DNA from: Alishewanella agri BL06
GTDB taxonomy: Bacteria; Pseudomonadota; Gammaproteobacteria; Enterobacterales; Alteromonadaceae
Length of the DNA stretch: 32,094 nt
NCBI RefSeq assembly: GCF_000272005.1
Contig: NZ_AKKU01000007.1
Coordinates: 1-32,094 of the forward strand
Direction: 5' to 3'
The translations under genes were made by a program, and so were the position numbers. Positions 17,237 to 26,700 of the stretch are shown piece by piece. Each line of letters begins with the position of its first letter. Positions within the stretch are counted from its first letter, which is position 1. A model generated the notes under the pieces. That model did no database searches, was not told where the DNA came from, and saw nothing but the letters and a program-made list of their open reading frames with translations.

Positions 17237-17314
17237 TTATTCACAGGTGTCCGACACCTGTACCGGAGACCTGTGGATAAACTGGTCTGACCGGTACCGG
17301 AGTGCTGTGGATAA
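17237..17314. promoter_or_regulatory. Cluster of three consensus DnaA boxes
   Basis: The 201-bp trhO-yceI gap contains TTATTCACA (17237-17245, plus) and two copies of TGTGGATAA (17272-17280 and 17306-17314), the complement of the strongest box TTATCCACA. All fit TTATNCACA exactly. The two reverse boxes sit in a direct repeat of period 34, TACCGGAG-N2-CTGTGGATAA (17261-17280 and 17295-17314), identical except at the two N positions. An 8-bp inverted repeat ACAGGTGT-ccg-ACACCTGT (17243-17261) lies between the first box and the repeat. Box spacings of 35 and 34 bp suggest helical phasing. The rest of the gap, toward yceI, holds only the yceI ribosome site and no other clear signal. Confidence 0.7.
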
Positions 17315-17320
17315 CTGTTG

Positions 17321-18238
17321 TTAGGATTCGAATTTGCCGTCGCGGATATGTTTTTCGCCGCGCGCTTTTGCCAGTTGTACCTGCTTTTGCCGCTCGGCAA
17401 AGGCTGCTTTTTGCTCATCCGTGGTTTTGTCGTGACAATGCGGGCAGCTTAAGCCTTTGACATAGTGCTCAGACGCCAGATCTGCTGCGGATAACGGCAT
17501 CCGGCAGGCATAACACTGGTCATAACTGCCCTGCTCCAACCCATGCTTTACCGCCACGCGCTGGTCAAACACAAAGCATTCGCCCTGCCATTTGCTGTTT
17601 TCTTCCGGCATCTCTTCCAGATACTTCAGGATACCGCCATCCAGGTGGTACACCTCTTCAAAGCCCTGGGTTTTTAAAAAGGCAGTCGATTTCTCACAGC
17701 GGATACCACCGGTACAGAACATCGCCACTTTTTTATGTTTGGTTTTATCCAGATTCTCGGCAGCCCACTGCGGGAACTCGCGGAAACTGGTGGTATTGGG
17801 GTTAATCGCGCCCTCGAAAGTACCGATCGCCACTTCATAGTCGTTACGGGTATCGATCAGAATAGTGTCCGGATCGCTAATCAGCTTATTCCACTCTTCA
17901 CCCTTAACATAGGTGCCAACGATATGTTTTGGATCCAGGCCTTCGACACCCATAGTCACGATTTCTCGTTTCAATTTAACCTTGGTGCGATAAAACGCCT
18001 GCTCCTCGGCGAAAGATTCTTTGTAACTCATCCCCGCAAAGCGCCCATCAGCGTCCAGCCAGGCTTTTACCGCATCGACTCCTTCGCGCGGGCCAGAGAT
18101 AGTGCCATTAATCCCTTCCGCAGCTAACAGCAAGGTGCCTTTCACCTTATGCATCACCATATGGTTATATAGCGGCTCACGCAGAGCTTCATAATCCGGT
18201 AAATCAACAAACTTATATAAGGCAGCTACAACAAACAT
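17321..18238 (-). CDS. trhO: tRNA uridine(34) hydroxylase TrhO, rhodanese family
   Basis: Cytosolic enzyme (formerly YceA) that uses O2 to make 5-hydroxyuridine at the wobble position of tRNA, the precursor of cmo5U. At 305 aa it is shorter than E. coli TrhO (350) but within the family range. It has an N-terminal acylphosphatase-like domain ([14 protein letters not shown], 36-49) and a rhodanese domain with the loop [10 protein letters not shown] holding C175 and C181. A C-terminal four-cysteine module (C242, C245, C265, C268) is probably zinc-binding. AAGAGGAT precedes the ATG. It appears monocistronic, with its own promoter at 18310-18338. Confidence 0.94.
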   Translation of the reverse strand: MFVVAALYKFVDLPDYEALREPLYNHMVMHKVKGTLLLAAEGINGTISGPREGVDAVKAWLDADGRFAGMSYKESFAEEQAFYRTKVKLKREIVTMGVEGLDPKHIVGTYVKGEEWNKLISDPDTILIDTRNDYEVAIGTFEGAINPNTTSFREFPQWAAENLDKTKHKKVAMFCTGGIRCEKSTAFLKTQGFEEVYHLDGGILKYLEEMPEENSKWQGECFVFDQRVAVKHGLEQGSYDQCYACRMPLSAADLASEHYVKGLSCPHCHDKTTDEQKAAFAERQKQVQLAKARGEKHIRDGKFES

Positions 18239-18257
18239 CTTTTATCCTCTTGCCGGG

Positions 18258-18338
18258 CTGGATCGCAAATCCAGTGCAATTAATGGTTAGCGCCACAAGG
18301 GCGGCGCGCATTATAACGACATCCGGCCCGCTGTCCAA
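18258..18338 (-). promoter_or_regulatory. trhO promoter and short leader hairpin
   Basis: On the minus strand TTGGAC (18338-18333), a 17-nt spacer and a perfect TATAAT (18315-18310) are followed by a GC-rich discriminator GCGCGCC. The predicted leader of about 65 nt holds a 6-bp hairpin, CTGGAT/ATCCAG (18274-18258), just before the ribosome site. Confidence 0.6.
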
Positions 18339-18363
18339 CCGCTGTTTTCGTGCCGCCAGCTTA

Positions 18364-19005
18364 CTAAGCCGGTAAAAAGGTACCGAGCAGTAAATGACCA
18401 GCCAACAGTAACAGTACGATACCCATTAACCGATCAAACCAATAACCTTTCGCCAGCAGCAAGCGCCGCACCGGTGGTCGGGTTAGCAAAACGGATAACA
18501 AACAGAACCAGGCTGCGGTAGCAACGGCCATATAGAGGCCATAGATCACTTTATAACTGAGCGGCGTGCTGGCTGAAATGACGACCGCGAACAGCGACAA
18601 AAAGAATAAGGTTGCTTTAACATTTAAACCATTGGTAATAAAGCCGGCTAAAAAGGCGGCGCGCCGACGTGGTTGATCTGACGATGCATCTTCCTCACCT
18701 GCTACCGTAGCCGGCACTTTGGCGCGTATTGCACCCTGCCCCAAATAAATCAGATAACCGGCAGCTACCACTGTTAACGCCTGAAATAACCAGGGTGTGG
18801 TTTTAATCAATAAGCCAATACCAACCAGCGAATAGGTAATATGCAACAGGATCCCAGTACCAATGCCCAGACTGGCCCAAATGGCGGTTTGCCGGCCATA
18901 GCGCACAGCATAGCGCAGGATAATCGCAAAATCGGGACCCGGACTGGCTACCGCTAATAAATGTGCAGTGGCAATTAACAAAAATTCTGGCCAAAATGCC
19001 GGCAT
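18364..19005 (-). CDS. LysE/RhtB-family amino acid exporter
   Basis: 213-residue inner-membrane protein of the LysE/RhtB translocator family, which exports amino acids and derivatives using the proton gradient. The N-terminal signature LAVASPGPDFAIILR is diagnostic. About six hydrophobic helices can be counted, with a cytoplasmic basic loop near residues 90-115 and the family-typical FITNGLNVKATLFFLSLFA segment. AAGGA precedes the ATG. It is the last gene of the minus-strand GNAT-oxidoreductase-LysE cluster, 50 nt after the oxidoreductase. Its substrate cannot be read from sequence; context suggests an amine or amino acid derivative linked to the two upstream enzymes. Confidence 0.9.
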   Translation of the reverse strand: MPAFWPEFLLIATAHLLAVASPGPDFAIILRYAVRYGRQTAIWASLGIGTGILLHITYSLVGIGLLIKTTPWLFQALTVVAAGYLIYLGQGAIRAKVPATVAGEEDASSDQPRRRAAFLAGFITNGLNVKATLFFLSLFAVVISASTPLSYKVIYGLYMAVATAAWFCLLSVLLTRPPVRRLLLAKGYWFDRLMGIVLLLLAGHLLLGTFLPA

Positions 19006-19055
19006 GCTACTCGATCCTTATTCTTTATTAGTCTGATATGTTAAGTTTTCGGGGG

Positions 19056-20399
19056 CTAACTTAAAAAGCGATCCGCAAATTGTGCCCACTGATAATAGGC
19101 ATATTGTGCCAGCCGGCGGCCGCGGGTAAACGGAAAGGGCTGCAGCGGGCTTTGATATAGCGGCAATGGCGGTAAGGTTTCGCCCATCAGCTTTTCGGCC
19201 AGGCGTTGCCCGGCTAGTAAGCTATAAGATATGCCACTGCCACAATAGCCGGCGGCATAATAAATACCCTCTGATGTTTGGGCAACACGCGGCAAATCAT
19301 CATAAGAGACGCCAACCCAACCTGCCCAGTGATACTGATAGTCAATGCCTTGCAGCGCCGGCAAGGTTTGCCACAGCGCTTGGCGTAACTGCGCCGGATA
19401 TTGCGGCTTGGCCAGATCAGCACCACTGATGGCGCTACGACCACCAAATAACAGGCGATTATCCGGTAATAGCCGGTAGTAATATTTTAGGGCTCGGGTA
19501 TCCATCGCCATAAAACCGGGCGTCAGGCCACAGGCCGATAGCTCTGAGGCAGTCAGGGGCCTAGTCACAATAATGCTGCTTAGCACTGGCAGGCAGCCCC
19601 GGTTAAGCTCAGGCAAAATATTTTTCGGTGTATAGGCATTAGTGGCCAGCACCAATTGTTCGCAGTGCAGTGAACCGGCACTGGTAGTCAGTTGGTAGCC
19701 AGCACCGGTGTGATTAATCGCCCGCAGTGAAGTATTGGCAAATACCTTTACTCCGCTGCGCTCAGCTAAACCTGCCAGCCCCCGCAGCAATAAAAACGGA
19801 TTAATACCATAGCAATCCGGTAGTCTTAAAGCGCCAAACGCGCCCGGACTGTTAATACAACCCTGCAATGCCGATTGATCCAGAAAACTGACCGCATAAG
19901 CAAAATCCCGCTGTAAGCGCTCAGCTTGTTGCTGCAGCAACTGTGCCTGTTTCACGGTATGGGCAATTTTCAGATACCCCGGTGTTTGCGCCTGACAATC
20001 GATATTACCGGCAGCGACCAAGTCTTTTAATCGCTGCAAGGCTAAGCCATATTCCTGATGAAAAAGCTGGGCCTGCTCTAAGCCAAACCGGGCCTTTAGC
20101 TGACTAAGACCTAAACGTCCGGTGCCTCGCAGAACAAAGCCGGCATTACGGCTGCTGCAGCCCCAACCTGGCTGATTGGCCTCCAGCAGCACCACTTTAC
20201 GGTTATAACGTTGGCTAAGCTCGTAGGCACAACTTAGTCCGGTATAACCAGCTCCGACTACTACTATTTCAGCCTGTTCTGGCAACGCGGCTGCGTTATG
20301 GTCGCAACTATTTATCGCATTGGCAGTCCAGTAAGACGAGACATAACTGACATCAGTCGGTAGCGAAGTTGCAACATAAGGGTCATAAAAACTGGGCAT
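19056..20399 (-). CDS. FAD-dependent oxidoreductase, DAO/PuuB-like
   Basis: 447-aa flavoprotein of the D-amino-acid oxidase/glycine oxidase superfamily, most like gamma-glutamylputrescine oxidase (PuuB)-type proteins. Such enzymes oxidise amines or amino acids. The Rossmann dinucleotide motif VVVGAGYTGLSCAYEL (G49, G51, G54) ends with the ribose-binding acid E73 in LLEA. SSRNAGF is the usual flavin-contact segment. LATNAYTP, RLLPDNRLLFGGRS and YYAAGYCGSGISYSLLAG complete the FAD-binding pattern. No signal peptide is evident. The ATG overlaps the GNAT stop by one base (TAATG), and its ribosome site GGAG lies inside that gene. Tight coupling suggests the two act on the same compound; the substrate is unknown. 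Confidence 0.85.
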   Translation of the reverse strand: MPSFYDPYVATSLPTDVSYVSSYWTANAINSCDHNAAALPEQAEIVVVGAGYTGLSCAYELSQRYNRKVVLLEANQPGWGCSSRNAGFVLRGTGRLGLSQLKARFGLEQAQLFHQEYGLALQRLKDLVAAGNIDCQAQTPGYLKIAHTVKQAQLLQQQAERLQRDFAYAVSFLDQSALQGCINSPGAFGALRLPDCYGINPFLLLRGLAGLAERSGVKVFANTSLRAINHTGAGYQLTTSAGSLHCEQLVLATNAYTPKNILPELNRGCLPVLSSIIVTRPLTASELSACGLTPGFMAMDTRALKYYYRLLPDNRLLFGGRSAISGADLAKPQYPAQLRQALWQTLPALQGIDYQYHWAGWVGVSYDDLPRVAQTSEGIYYAAGYCGSGISYSLLAGQRLAEKLMGETLPPLPLYQSPLQPFPFTRGRRLAQYAYYQWAQFADRFLS

Positions 20400-20989
20400 T
20401 AAAACTCCAACACCATTTCAGCAGCACTACAACAGCACACAGCGCCACAACGCGGGCACAGATAACCATCAGCAGACAGATGTTGCCAGCGATTAGGATG
20501 AATTTGCAATAAGCGCCCGCCGGCTTTCGAGAAATATCGTACCGCGCTGTTGTTCGGACTCTCGCGCCACAGATGCGCTAAACCCGCTGTGGCCCCCTGC
20601 TGCTTTAATGCTTGAATGGAGTTTTGTAACAGCCGTTGCCCTATGCCTTGCCCCTGCCAATCCGGATGCACCGCGACAGACTTAAAGTAAGCCATTTTTT
20701 CGAGCGGCACAGGCCAGAGTGCCACAGAGCACCACAGATCAGTTTGCCATTGACCCGGTGCAAAGCTAATACGGTAAGCGACTATTTGTTTCTCAACTTC
20801 CGCCAACAAACAGGCGCATTGCCCCGCTTTCGTACCCTGAACCAGCCAGCTTGCCAATTGCTGCGGTTCAGTATAGCCAGTGCCATGCACCAGCGTGGCC
20901 AGTTCGGCAACCCCCGCTAAGTCGTGCTGTTGTAATGTGCGGATCCGCAAATCTGTTGAATTTTTACTTACGTTCTTGTATGTATGCAA
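20399..20989 (-). CDS. GNAT acetyltransferase with cysteine-rich C-terminal tail
   Basis: 196-aa GCN5-related N-acetyltransferase. The acetyl-CoA pyrophosphate loop is VAVHPDWQGQGIGQRLL, with QGQGIG at 112-117, and the C-terminal part of the fold follows (WRESPNNSAVRYFSKAGGRLL). After the GNAT fold comes a tail with C178-x2-C181 and three consecutive cysteines C185-C187, then EMVLEF. This looks like a small metal-binding knuckle and is not part of the core fold. The only plausible start is TTG at 20989, with AAGG nine bases upstream; a shorter TTG start at about residue 13 has no ribosome site. First gene of a coupled cluster with the FAD oxidoreductase and LysE exporter. The acceptor substrate is unknown. 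Confidence 0.82.
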   Translation of the reverse strand: MHTYKNVSKNSTDLRIRTLQQHDLAGVAELATLVHGTGYTEPQQLASWLVQGTKAGQCACLLAEVEKQIVAYRISFAPGQWQTDLWCSVALWPVPLEKMAYFKSVAVHPDWQGQGIGQRLLQNSIQALKQQGATAGLAHLWRESPNNSAVRYFSKAGGRLLQIHPNRWQHLSADGYLCPRCGAVCCCSAAEMVLEF

Positions 20990-21155
20990 GGCGCGTACCT
21001 TTAATGGGTTTTATTGTTTAAATTTTCGTCTTTTGCTACTAATTGCTATCTAAATAAGATAGACAGCGGGCGATGAATAAAATATGTTTAAAAAGACGCC
21101 ATTAAAAATAACAGCGTAGCGTCCGCAACCTCAGTCAATTATCCAGGAACTCATC
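20990..21155. promoter_or_regulatory. Divergent promoter region, GNAT cluster versus TonB receptor
   Basis: This 166-bp AT-rich gap separates two divergent units. It contains a palindrome CTATCT-aaata-AGATAG (21046-21062), a candidate operator that could serve both directions. I could not identify convincing -35/-10 pairs on either strand. The receptor start has AGGAA at 21144-21148. Confidence 0.4.
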
Positions 21156-23720
21156 ATGACCAATAAAGCTAACCACTATAGTCCGGTTTGCCGGGCAGTA
21201 AAATACGCGTTAGCCTCCGGGCTGGCACTGGGACTCTACTCTACCAGTGCTCTGGCTCAGGAAGCAGCTGCTGAAGAGCAAAAAGTTGAAAAAATTGCCG
21301 TGGTCGGTACCCGCGCCGCGCCGCGCTCTATTGCCGATTCGCCGGTACCGGTTGATATTATCGGCGGTGACGAGCTGATGAAAAGCGGCAGCAGTGATAT
21401 GCTGAATATGCTGACCACCACCATTCCATCACTGAACGTACAAACCACGCCAATCAGTGATGCCGCAACCTTGATCCGCCCGGTTAACCTGCGCGGTTTA
21501 TCCTCTGACAGTACCCTGGTATTATTAAACGGTAAACGCCGGCACCGTGCCTCTGTTATTACCTTCTTAGGTGGTGGCCTGAACGACGGCTCGCAAGGTC
21601 CGGATATTTCCGTGATCCCAGGTATTGCACTAAAACAAGTAGAAGTGCTGCGTGATGGTGCTGCGGCACAATACGGTTCTGATGCCATTGCCGGTGTGAT
21701 TAACTTCGTACTGAAAGACGCCGCTGATGGCGGCTCGGTTGAGGTTAAACAAGGTGAATTTTATGCTGGTGATGGTACCTCGACTGAGATAGCAGCTAAC
21801 GTCGGTATGCCACTGACCGATAATGGTTTCTTTAACGTCAGTATGCAGTATAAAAATGTCGATGCGACCAGCCGTAGCGTACAACGTGGCGATGCGGCCG
21901 AATTAGCAGCCCAGGGTAACCCGGCGATTGCGCCTATTACTCAGGTGTGGGGTTCGCCGAAGATTAAAGACGATATTAGCTTGTTTGCTAATGCCGGTCT
22001 GGATTTAGGTAACGATCGTGAAGCCTACCTGTTCGGTAACTACTCTGAGCGCGACGTAACCGGTGGCTTTTACTACCGTAACCCGCATAACCGCGGTGGT
22101 GTGTTTTCGAATGATGGCGGCGAAACGCTGGAAGTGATCGATACGGCAGGTTTAGGTAACTGTAGTAATGTGTCGCTGTTTGATGGCACCCGTAAGCTGA
22201 ATCACAACGAAATCACGGCCCGGGTTAATGCCTTACCGGATAACTGCTTTACCTTCTTCTCGATGTTCCCTGGCGGCTTTACCCCAAACTTTGGCGGTAA
22301 TATTACTGATACGTCATTAACGGCCGGGACTAAGGGTGAGTTTAAGTCAGGTTTTGCGCAGGGCGTGTTCTATGATTTCTCTGCCTCTGTTGGTCGCAAC
22401 GAATCCGCGTTTAATATTATCAATACAGTAAATGCTTCGCTGGGGCCAGATACCCCAACAGACTTCGAAGCGGGTAAATATATCCAATTGGAGAAAAACT
22501 TTACCGCTGACTTCGTTAAATATGTAAATGCCGGTTTATATAATGATGTTGCTGTTGCCGGCGGTCTGCAATGGACCGAAGAAACCTTTGAAATCGTGGC
22601 CGGTGAGGTTGCCTCCTGGGAAATTGGCCCTTATGTAAGCCAGCTCACCAATGGTTCAAATGGCTTCCCGGGCTTTCAGCCGGATGATGCCGGTGTGAAT
22701 ACCCGTCGTAACTATGCGGCCTATGTCGATGTTCAGGCCGAAATGACCGAAAACTTGTTACTGGCCGGTGCGCTGCGCTTTGAAGATTACGACAGTTTTG
22801 GCAGCACCACTAACTACAAAATCACTGGTCAATACCGTTTAAATGACGACTGGGCACTGCGTGGTTCACACAGTACCGGTTTCCGCGCGCCAACGGTCGG
22901 TCAGGCCAACGTACGTAACGTCCGTACCGCAATTTTTGAGGGCGAACTACAGGATGTTGCGTTACTACCACCAACTCACCCGGTCTCGCTGTTAAAAGGC
23001 GGTAAAGAGTTAACGCCTGAAGAATCACGCAGTTACGCCCTGGGTCTGGTGTATAGCGGCAGTGGTTTCTTCTTTACCGCGGACTTTTTCCGGATTGAGG
23101 TGGATGATCGCATCAGCCAGTCTACTGAGTTTGACGTCACCCAGACTGACCGCGACGTATTGCGCGCAGCCGGAGTGCGGGGTGTGGAGTCTTTGTCAAA
23201 AGTGACGTTCCTGACCAACGACTTTGATACTGTCACCACCGGTTTGGATTTAGTTGCTAACTACAGCACCAGCTTATTAGATGGCCGTAGCACTTTTAGT
23301 CTGGCTTATAACTGGACCGATACGGAAGTAAAACGCTTTACTGCCGTTACCGGTGACTTCAAAGTATCACGCTTAGAGAAGGATTTGCCAGACCACCGCG
23401 CGACCCTGACCTGGAATCAACAGTGGCAGGATATCGATATGTTTATCCGTGGTAACTACTACGGCAGCTTCCAGGGCGTACATGCCGATGATCCGGGCCT
23501 AACCGGCGAGGGTTCAGCGAAAGTGACCTTCGATGTTGAAGTTGCCTATCACTGGAATGATAATTTCTCGGTCGCTATTGGTGCTCAGAACGTGTTTGAT
23601 ACTGAGCCAGAGCGTCTGCCAGCTGAGTTTAGCAGTATCCTTGGCGCCAAGTACTTTGAGACCTCACCGATGGGTATTAACGGCGGTTACTACTACCTGA
23701 AAGGGATTTACCGTTTCTAA
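21156..23720 (+). CDS. TonB-dependent outer-membrane receptor
   Basis: 854-aa outer-membrane gated transporter energised by TonB-ExbBD. The long signal peptide ends at ALA-Q (about residue 34). A TonB-box-like segment EKIAVVGTR follows. The plug domain shows PVDIIGGDELMKSG, LRGLSSDSTLVLLNGKRRHR and VEVLRDGAAAQYGSDAIAGV, the last being the strongest family signature. The remainder is a 22-strand beta-barrel ending in the aromatic C-terminus YYYLKGIYRF. The late IGAQNVFDTEPERLP segment is typical of receptors of this order. The substrate is not deducible. It diverges from the GNAT/oxidoreductase/LysE cluster and ends at a strong terminator. Confidence 0.93.
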   Translation: MTNKANHYSPVCRAVKYALASGLALGLYSTSALAQEAAAEEQKVEKIAVVGTRAAPRSIADSPVPVDIIGGDELMKSGSSDMLNMLTTTIPSLNVQTTPISDAATLIRPVNLRGLSSDSTLVLLNGKRRHRASVITFLGGGLNDGSQGPDISVIPGIALKQVEVLRDGAAAQYGSDAIAGVINFVLKDAADGGSVEVKQGEFYAGDGTSTEIAANVGMPLTDNGFFNVSMQYKNVDATSRSVQRGDAAELAAQGNPAIAPITQVWGSPKIKDDISLFANAGLDLGNDREAYLFGNYSERDVTGGFYYRNPHNRGGVFSNDGGETLEVIDTAGLGNCSNVSLFDGTRKLNHNEITARVNALPDNCFTFFSMFPGGFTPNFGGNITDTSLTAGTKGEFKSGFAQGVFYDFSASVGRNESAFNIINTVNASLGPDTPTDFEAGKYIQLEKNFTADFVKYVNAGLYNDVAVAGGLQWTEETFEIVAGEVASWEIGPYVSQLTNGSNGFPGFQPDDAGVNTRRNYAAYVDVQAEMTENLLLAGALRFEDYDSFGSTTNYKITGQYRLNDDWALRGSHSTGFRAPTVGQANVRNVRTAIFEGELQDVALLPPTHPVSLLKGGKELTPEESRSYALGLVYSGSGFFFTADFFRIEVDDRISQSTEFDVTQTDRDVLRAAGVRGVESLSKVTFLTNDFDTVTTGLDLVANYSTSLLDGRSTFSLAYNWTDTEVKRFTAVTGDFKVSRLEKDLPDHRATLTWNQQWQDIDMFIRGNYYGSFQGVHADDPGLTGEGSAKVTFDVEVAYHWNDNFSVAIGAQNVFDTEPERLPAEFSSILGAKYFETSPMGINGGYYYLKGIYRF

Positions 23721-23737
23721 CGGCGAGTCGCAGTTAG

Positions 23738-23768
23738 AAAACACCCGGCACATGCCGGGTGTTTTTTT
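23738..23768. terminator. Strong bidirectional terminator
   Basis: AAAACACCCGGCA (23738-23750) and TGCCGGGTGTTTT (23753-23765) form an almost uninterrupted stem, with a T-run to 23768 on plus and TTTTCTAA on minus. It serves the TonB receptor and the converging ydiJ. Confidence 0.92.
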
Positions 23769-23772
23769 AGTT

Positions 23773-26700
23773 TCAAGCCAGAGCGGCCAGCAGAGCCTGC
23801 AGTGGGTGGCGTGGTTTATCACCAACCAGCCGTTTTACCTGGCTGCGACAGGAGAAACCGGTCACCAGGATCCGCTCATTACCCAGCTGGGTTACCGGTG
23901 CGCGCCAACTAAGCTCAAACAGCGCTTTGCTGTTTTCAAGTTGCTGCTTTTCATGGCCATAGGTACCGGCCATACCGCAACAGCCTACACTGACCGGCTT
24001 TAATTCCAGCCCCATCTGCATAAAGATCTGCTGCCAATGCTTTTCACTGGCAGGTAAGGCGGTTTTCTCGGTGCAATGCGCCAGTAACGAGAATTGCTGT
24101 GCCTGCGCCACCTTGGGCAAGCTTTGCTGTACTAACCATTCCTGCAATAGTAAGACCTGGAAATCCCCCCGCGCCTTGCCAAGCGCTTTCACATACTCGT
24201 CGCGATAGACTAGGACTAATGACGCATCCAGACCTAACAATGGCAGTTGATACTGATTTAGCTGGTTAAAAAAGGCTGCCGCCGTGGCAGCGGTCGCCGC
24301 AAATTGCTTTAAAAAGCCTTTGACATGCTCCGGCTTACCGTTTGGCAAAAATGGCAATAACAGCGGCTGATAACCCAGTTTTTCCAGTAACTGTAGCGCG
24401 TCGGCCACCAGTTCCGCTTCGTAAAAACTGGTAAAAGGATCCTGCACCAGCAGTACCGTGCGTTGCCGCTCCTCAGCCGTTAAGGCGTTTAGTTTATCAA
24501 ACGAAAAGCGGTAACGTCCCTCCAACCGCTGCGCCAGAGTGGGTACCGATAACAGTGGCGTATCGACATAGCCAACACCATGCTCCAGGCCTTTTTGCAA
24601 CCAGCGCTGCCCGAGGAAAAAATTCACCAGCTTAGGAGCTTTCGCCAGTAAGGGCGCGGTACGCTCAATATTGGCAACCACATAGTCTTTTGCCGGCCGT
24701 AAATAGCGACTGTGGTATAGCTGCAGGAAACGGGCGCGGAAGCTTGGCACATCAACCTTGATCGGACACTGGCCGGCACAGGCTTTACAGGCCAGACAGC
24801 CCTCCATTGCCTCCATCACCTCATGCGAAAAGTCCGCATCGCCCTGGCGTTTAGCCAGCGTATTCTTTATTTTCTGCCAGATACTGCTGATGCCCTGGCC
24901 TTGCTGTAACAAACGCTGTTCCGTTTGCAGAATATCTTCGCCCGCCTGCTGTTGTAAGCGCAGCCACTCGCGCATTAAACCGGCACGGCCTTTTGGGCTA
25001 TGGCGCCGATCTTTAGTGACCTTACTGGACGGACACATCGGCGAGCTTTCTTCATAGTTAAAACACAGGCCATTGCCGTTGCAGTTCATACTGCTGTCAA
25101 AGCTTTCACGCACCGCAACCGGAATTTGCCGGTCAAACCAGGCACGCTTTTGACCGTCAACACTGACCAAAGCATCGTGACTTTGATAAGGCGTACAGAT
25201 TTTTCCCGGATTGACACGGTTGCGCGGATCAAAAGCCGCTTTGATTTTCCTGAGCTCAGTAAAGAGTTCCTCACCGAAAAATGCCGGTCCGTATTCACTG
25301 CGATAGCCCTTACCATGCTCGCCCCACATCAAACCGCCATATTTAGCGGTTAACGCCACCACCTGATCGGAGATGGTTCTAAGCAAACGCTCTTGTTCCG
25401 GATCGTATAAATCCAGTGCCGGCCGCACATGCAGCACCCCGGCATCAACATGACCAAACATGCCATAGTGCAAACCGTGTGCATCTAACAGCGCACGAAA
25501 CTCGAGGATAAAATCAGCCAGATTTTCCGGCGGCACCGCGGTATCTTCGGCAAAGGCCACCGGTTTATGATTGCCGGCGGTATTGCCCAGCAGCCCCACC
25601 GCCTTTTTCCGCATGGTGTAAATCGCATTAATCGCTGCCGCATCATAGGTCAGCTGATAGCCAATGATGCCGCCTTGTTGCTGTTCGATAGCCTCGTCCA
25701 AACGCGCAGTCAAAGCGGAAATTTTGTCGTGAATTTCCTGCTCAGACTCAGTGTTATACTCGACAATATTCAGGCCCTGCATCTCCTTGCCGGGCACATC
25801 AGTAATCAGATCTTTGACCTGATGCCAGACAATATCGCTACGTGCCAGGTTCAGCACCTTACTGTCGACGGTTTCCACCGAGGTGGCTGCTGCTGCGACC
25901 AGGAAAGGCGAGTTCCGTAGTGCACTTTCAAAGCTGTCGTATTTAATATTGACCAGACATTTGTACTTCGCGATCGGCGTGATATTCAGCTTAGCCTCGG
26001 TAACAAAACCGAGCGAGCCTTCCGAGCCGGTAATAATCCGCGACAGATCAAACTCGGTCAGATCGGCGTTAAACACATGCTCCAGATCATAACCGGTTAA
26101 AAAACGGTTCAGGCGTGGAAATTTATCTAAGATCAGCGCCCTTTTATTACGGCAGCTATCTAATACCTGGCGGTAGATGCGGCCGATGCTATTGGGTTGC
26201 TCGGCTCGGTGCTCAGCTTCAAACAGCGGCATCTTGCGGGTATTCAGCACATTACCGTCAATCAGCACCGTTTTCAGGGCTAACACATGGTCGCTGGTTT
26301 TACCATAGACCAGCGAGCCCTGACCTGAGGCATCAGTATTAATCATGCCGCCGATAGTGGCGCGGTTGGACGTGGACAGATCGGGGGCAAAGAAAAAGCC
26401 ATAGGGCTTTAAAAAGGCATTCAGCTGATCTTTAATCACCCCGGCCTGCACCCGTACCCAGCGCTGTTCGACATTCAGCTCCAGAATTTGCCGCATATGG
26501 CGTGATAAATCGACCACGATATGCTCGGTCAGTGCCTGGCCGTTAGTGCCGGTGCCGCCGCCGCGCGGGCTGAATTTTAGATGGCTAAAGCTGGAGGTTT
26601 GCGCCAGTGATGTCATGATGACCAGATCATCAGTACTGCGCGGTAACAATACCGCTTGTGGTAAGGCTTGATAAACACTGTTGTCGGTGGCGACAGCCAG

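Noticed and set aside
17120..17320. Chromosomal origin at the DnaA-box cluster
   Set aside because: No AT-rich 13-mer array and none of the usual origin neighbours; three boxes fit a titration or regulatory site better.
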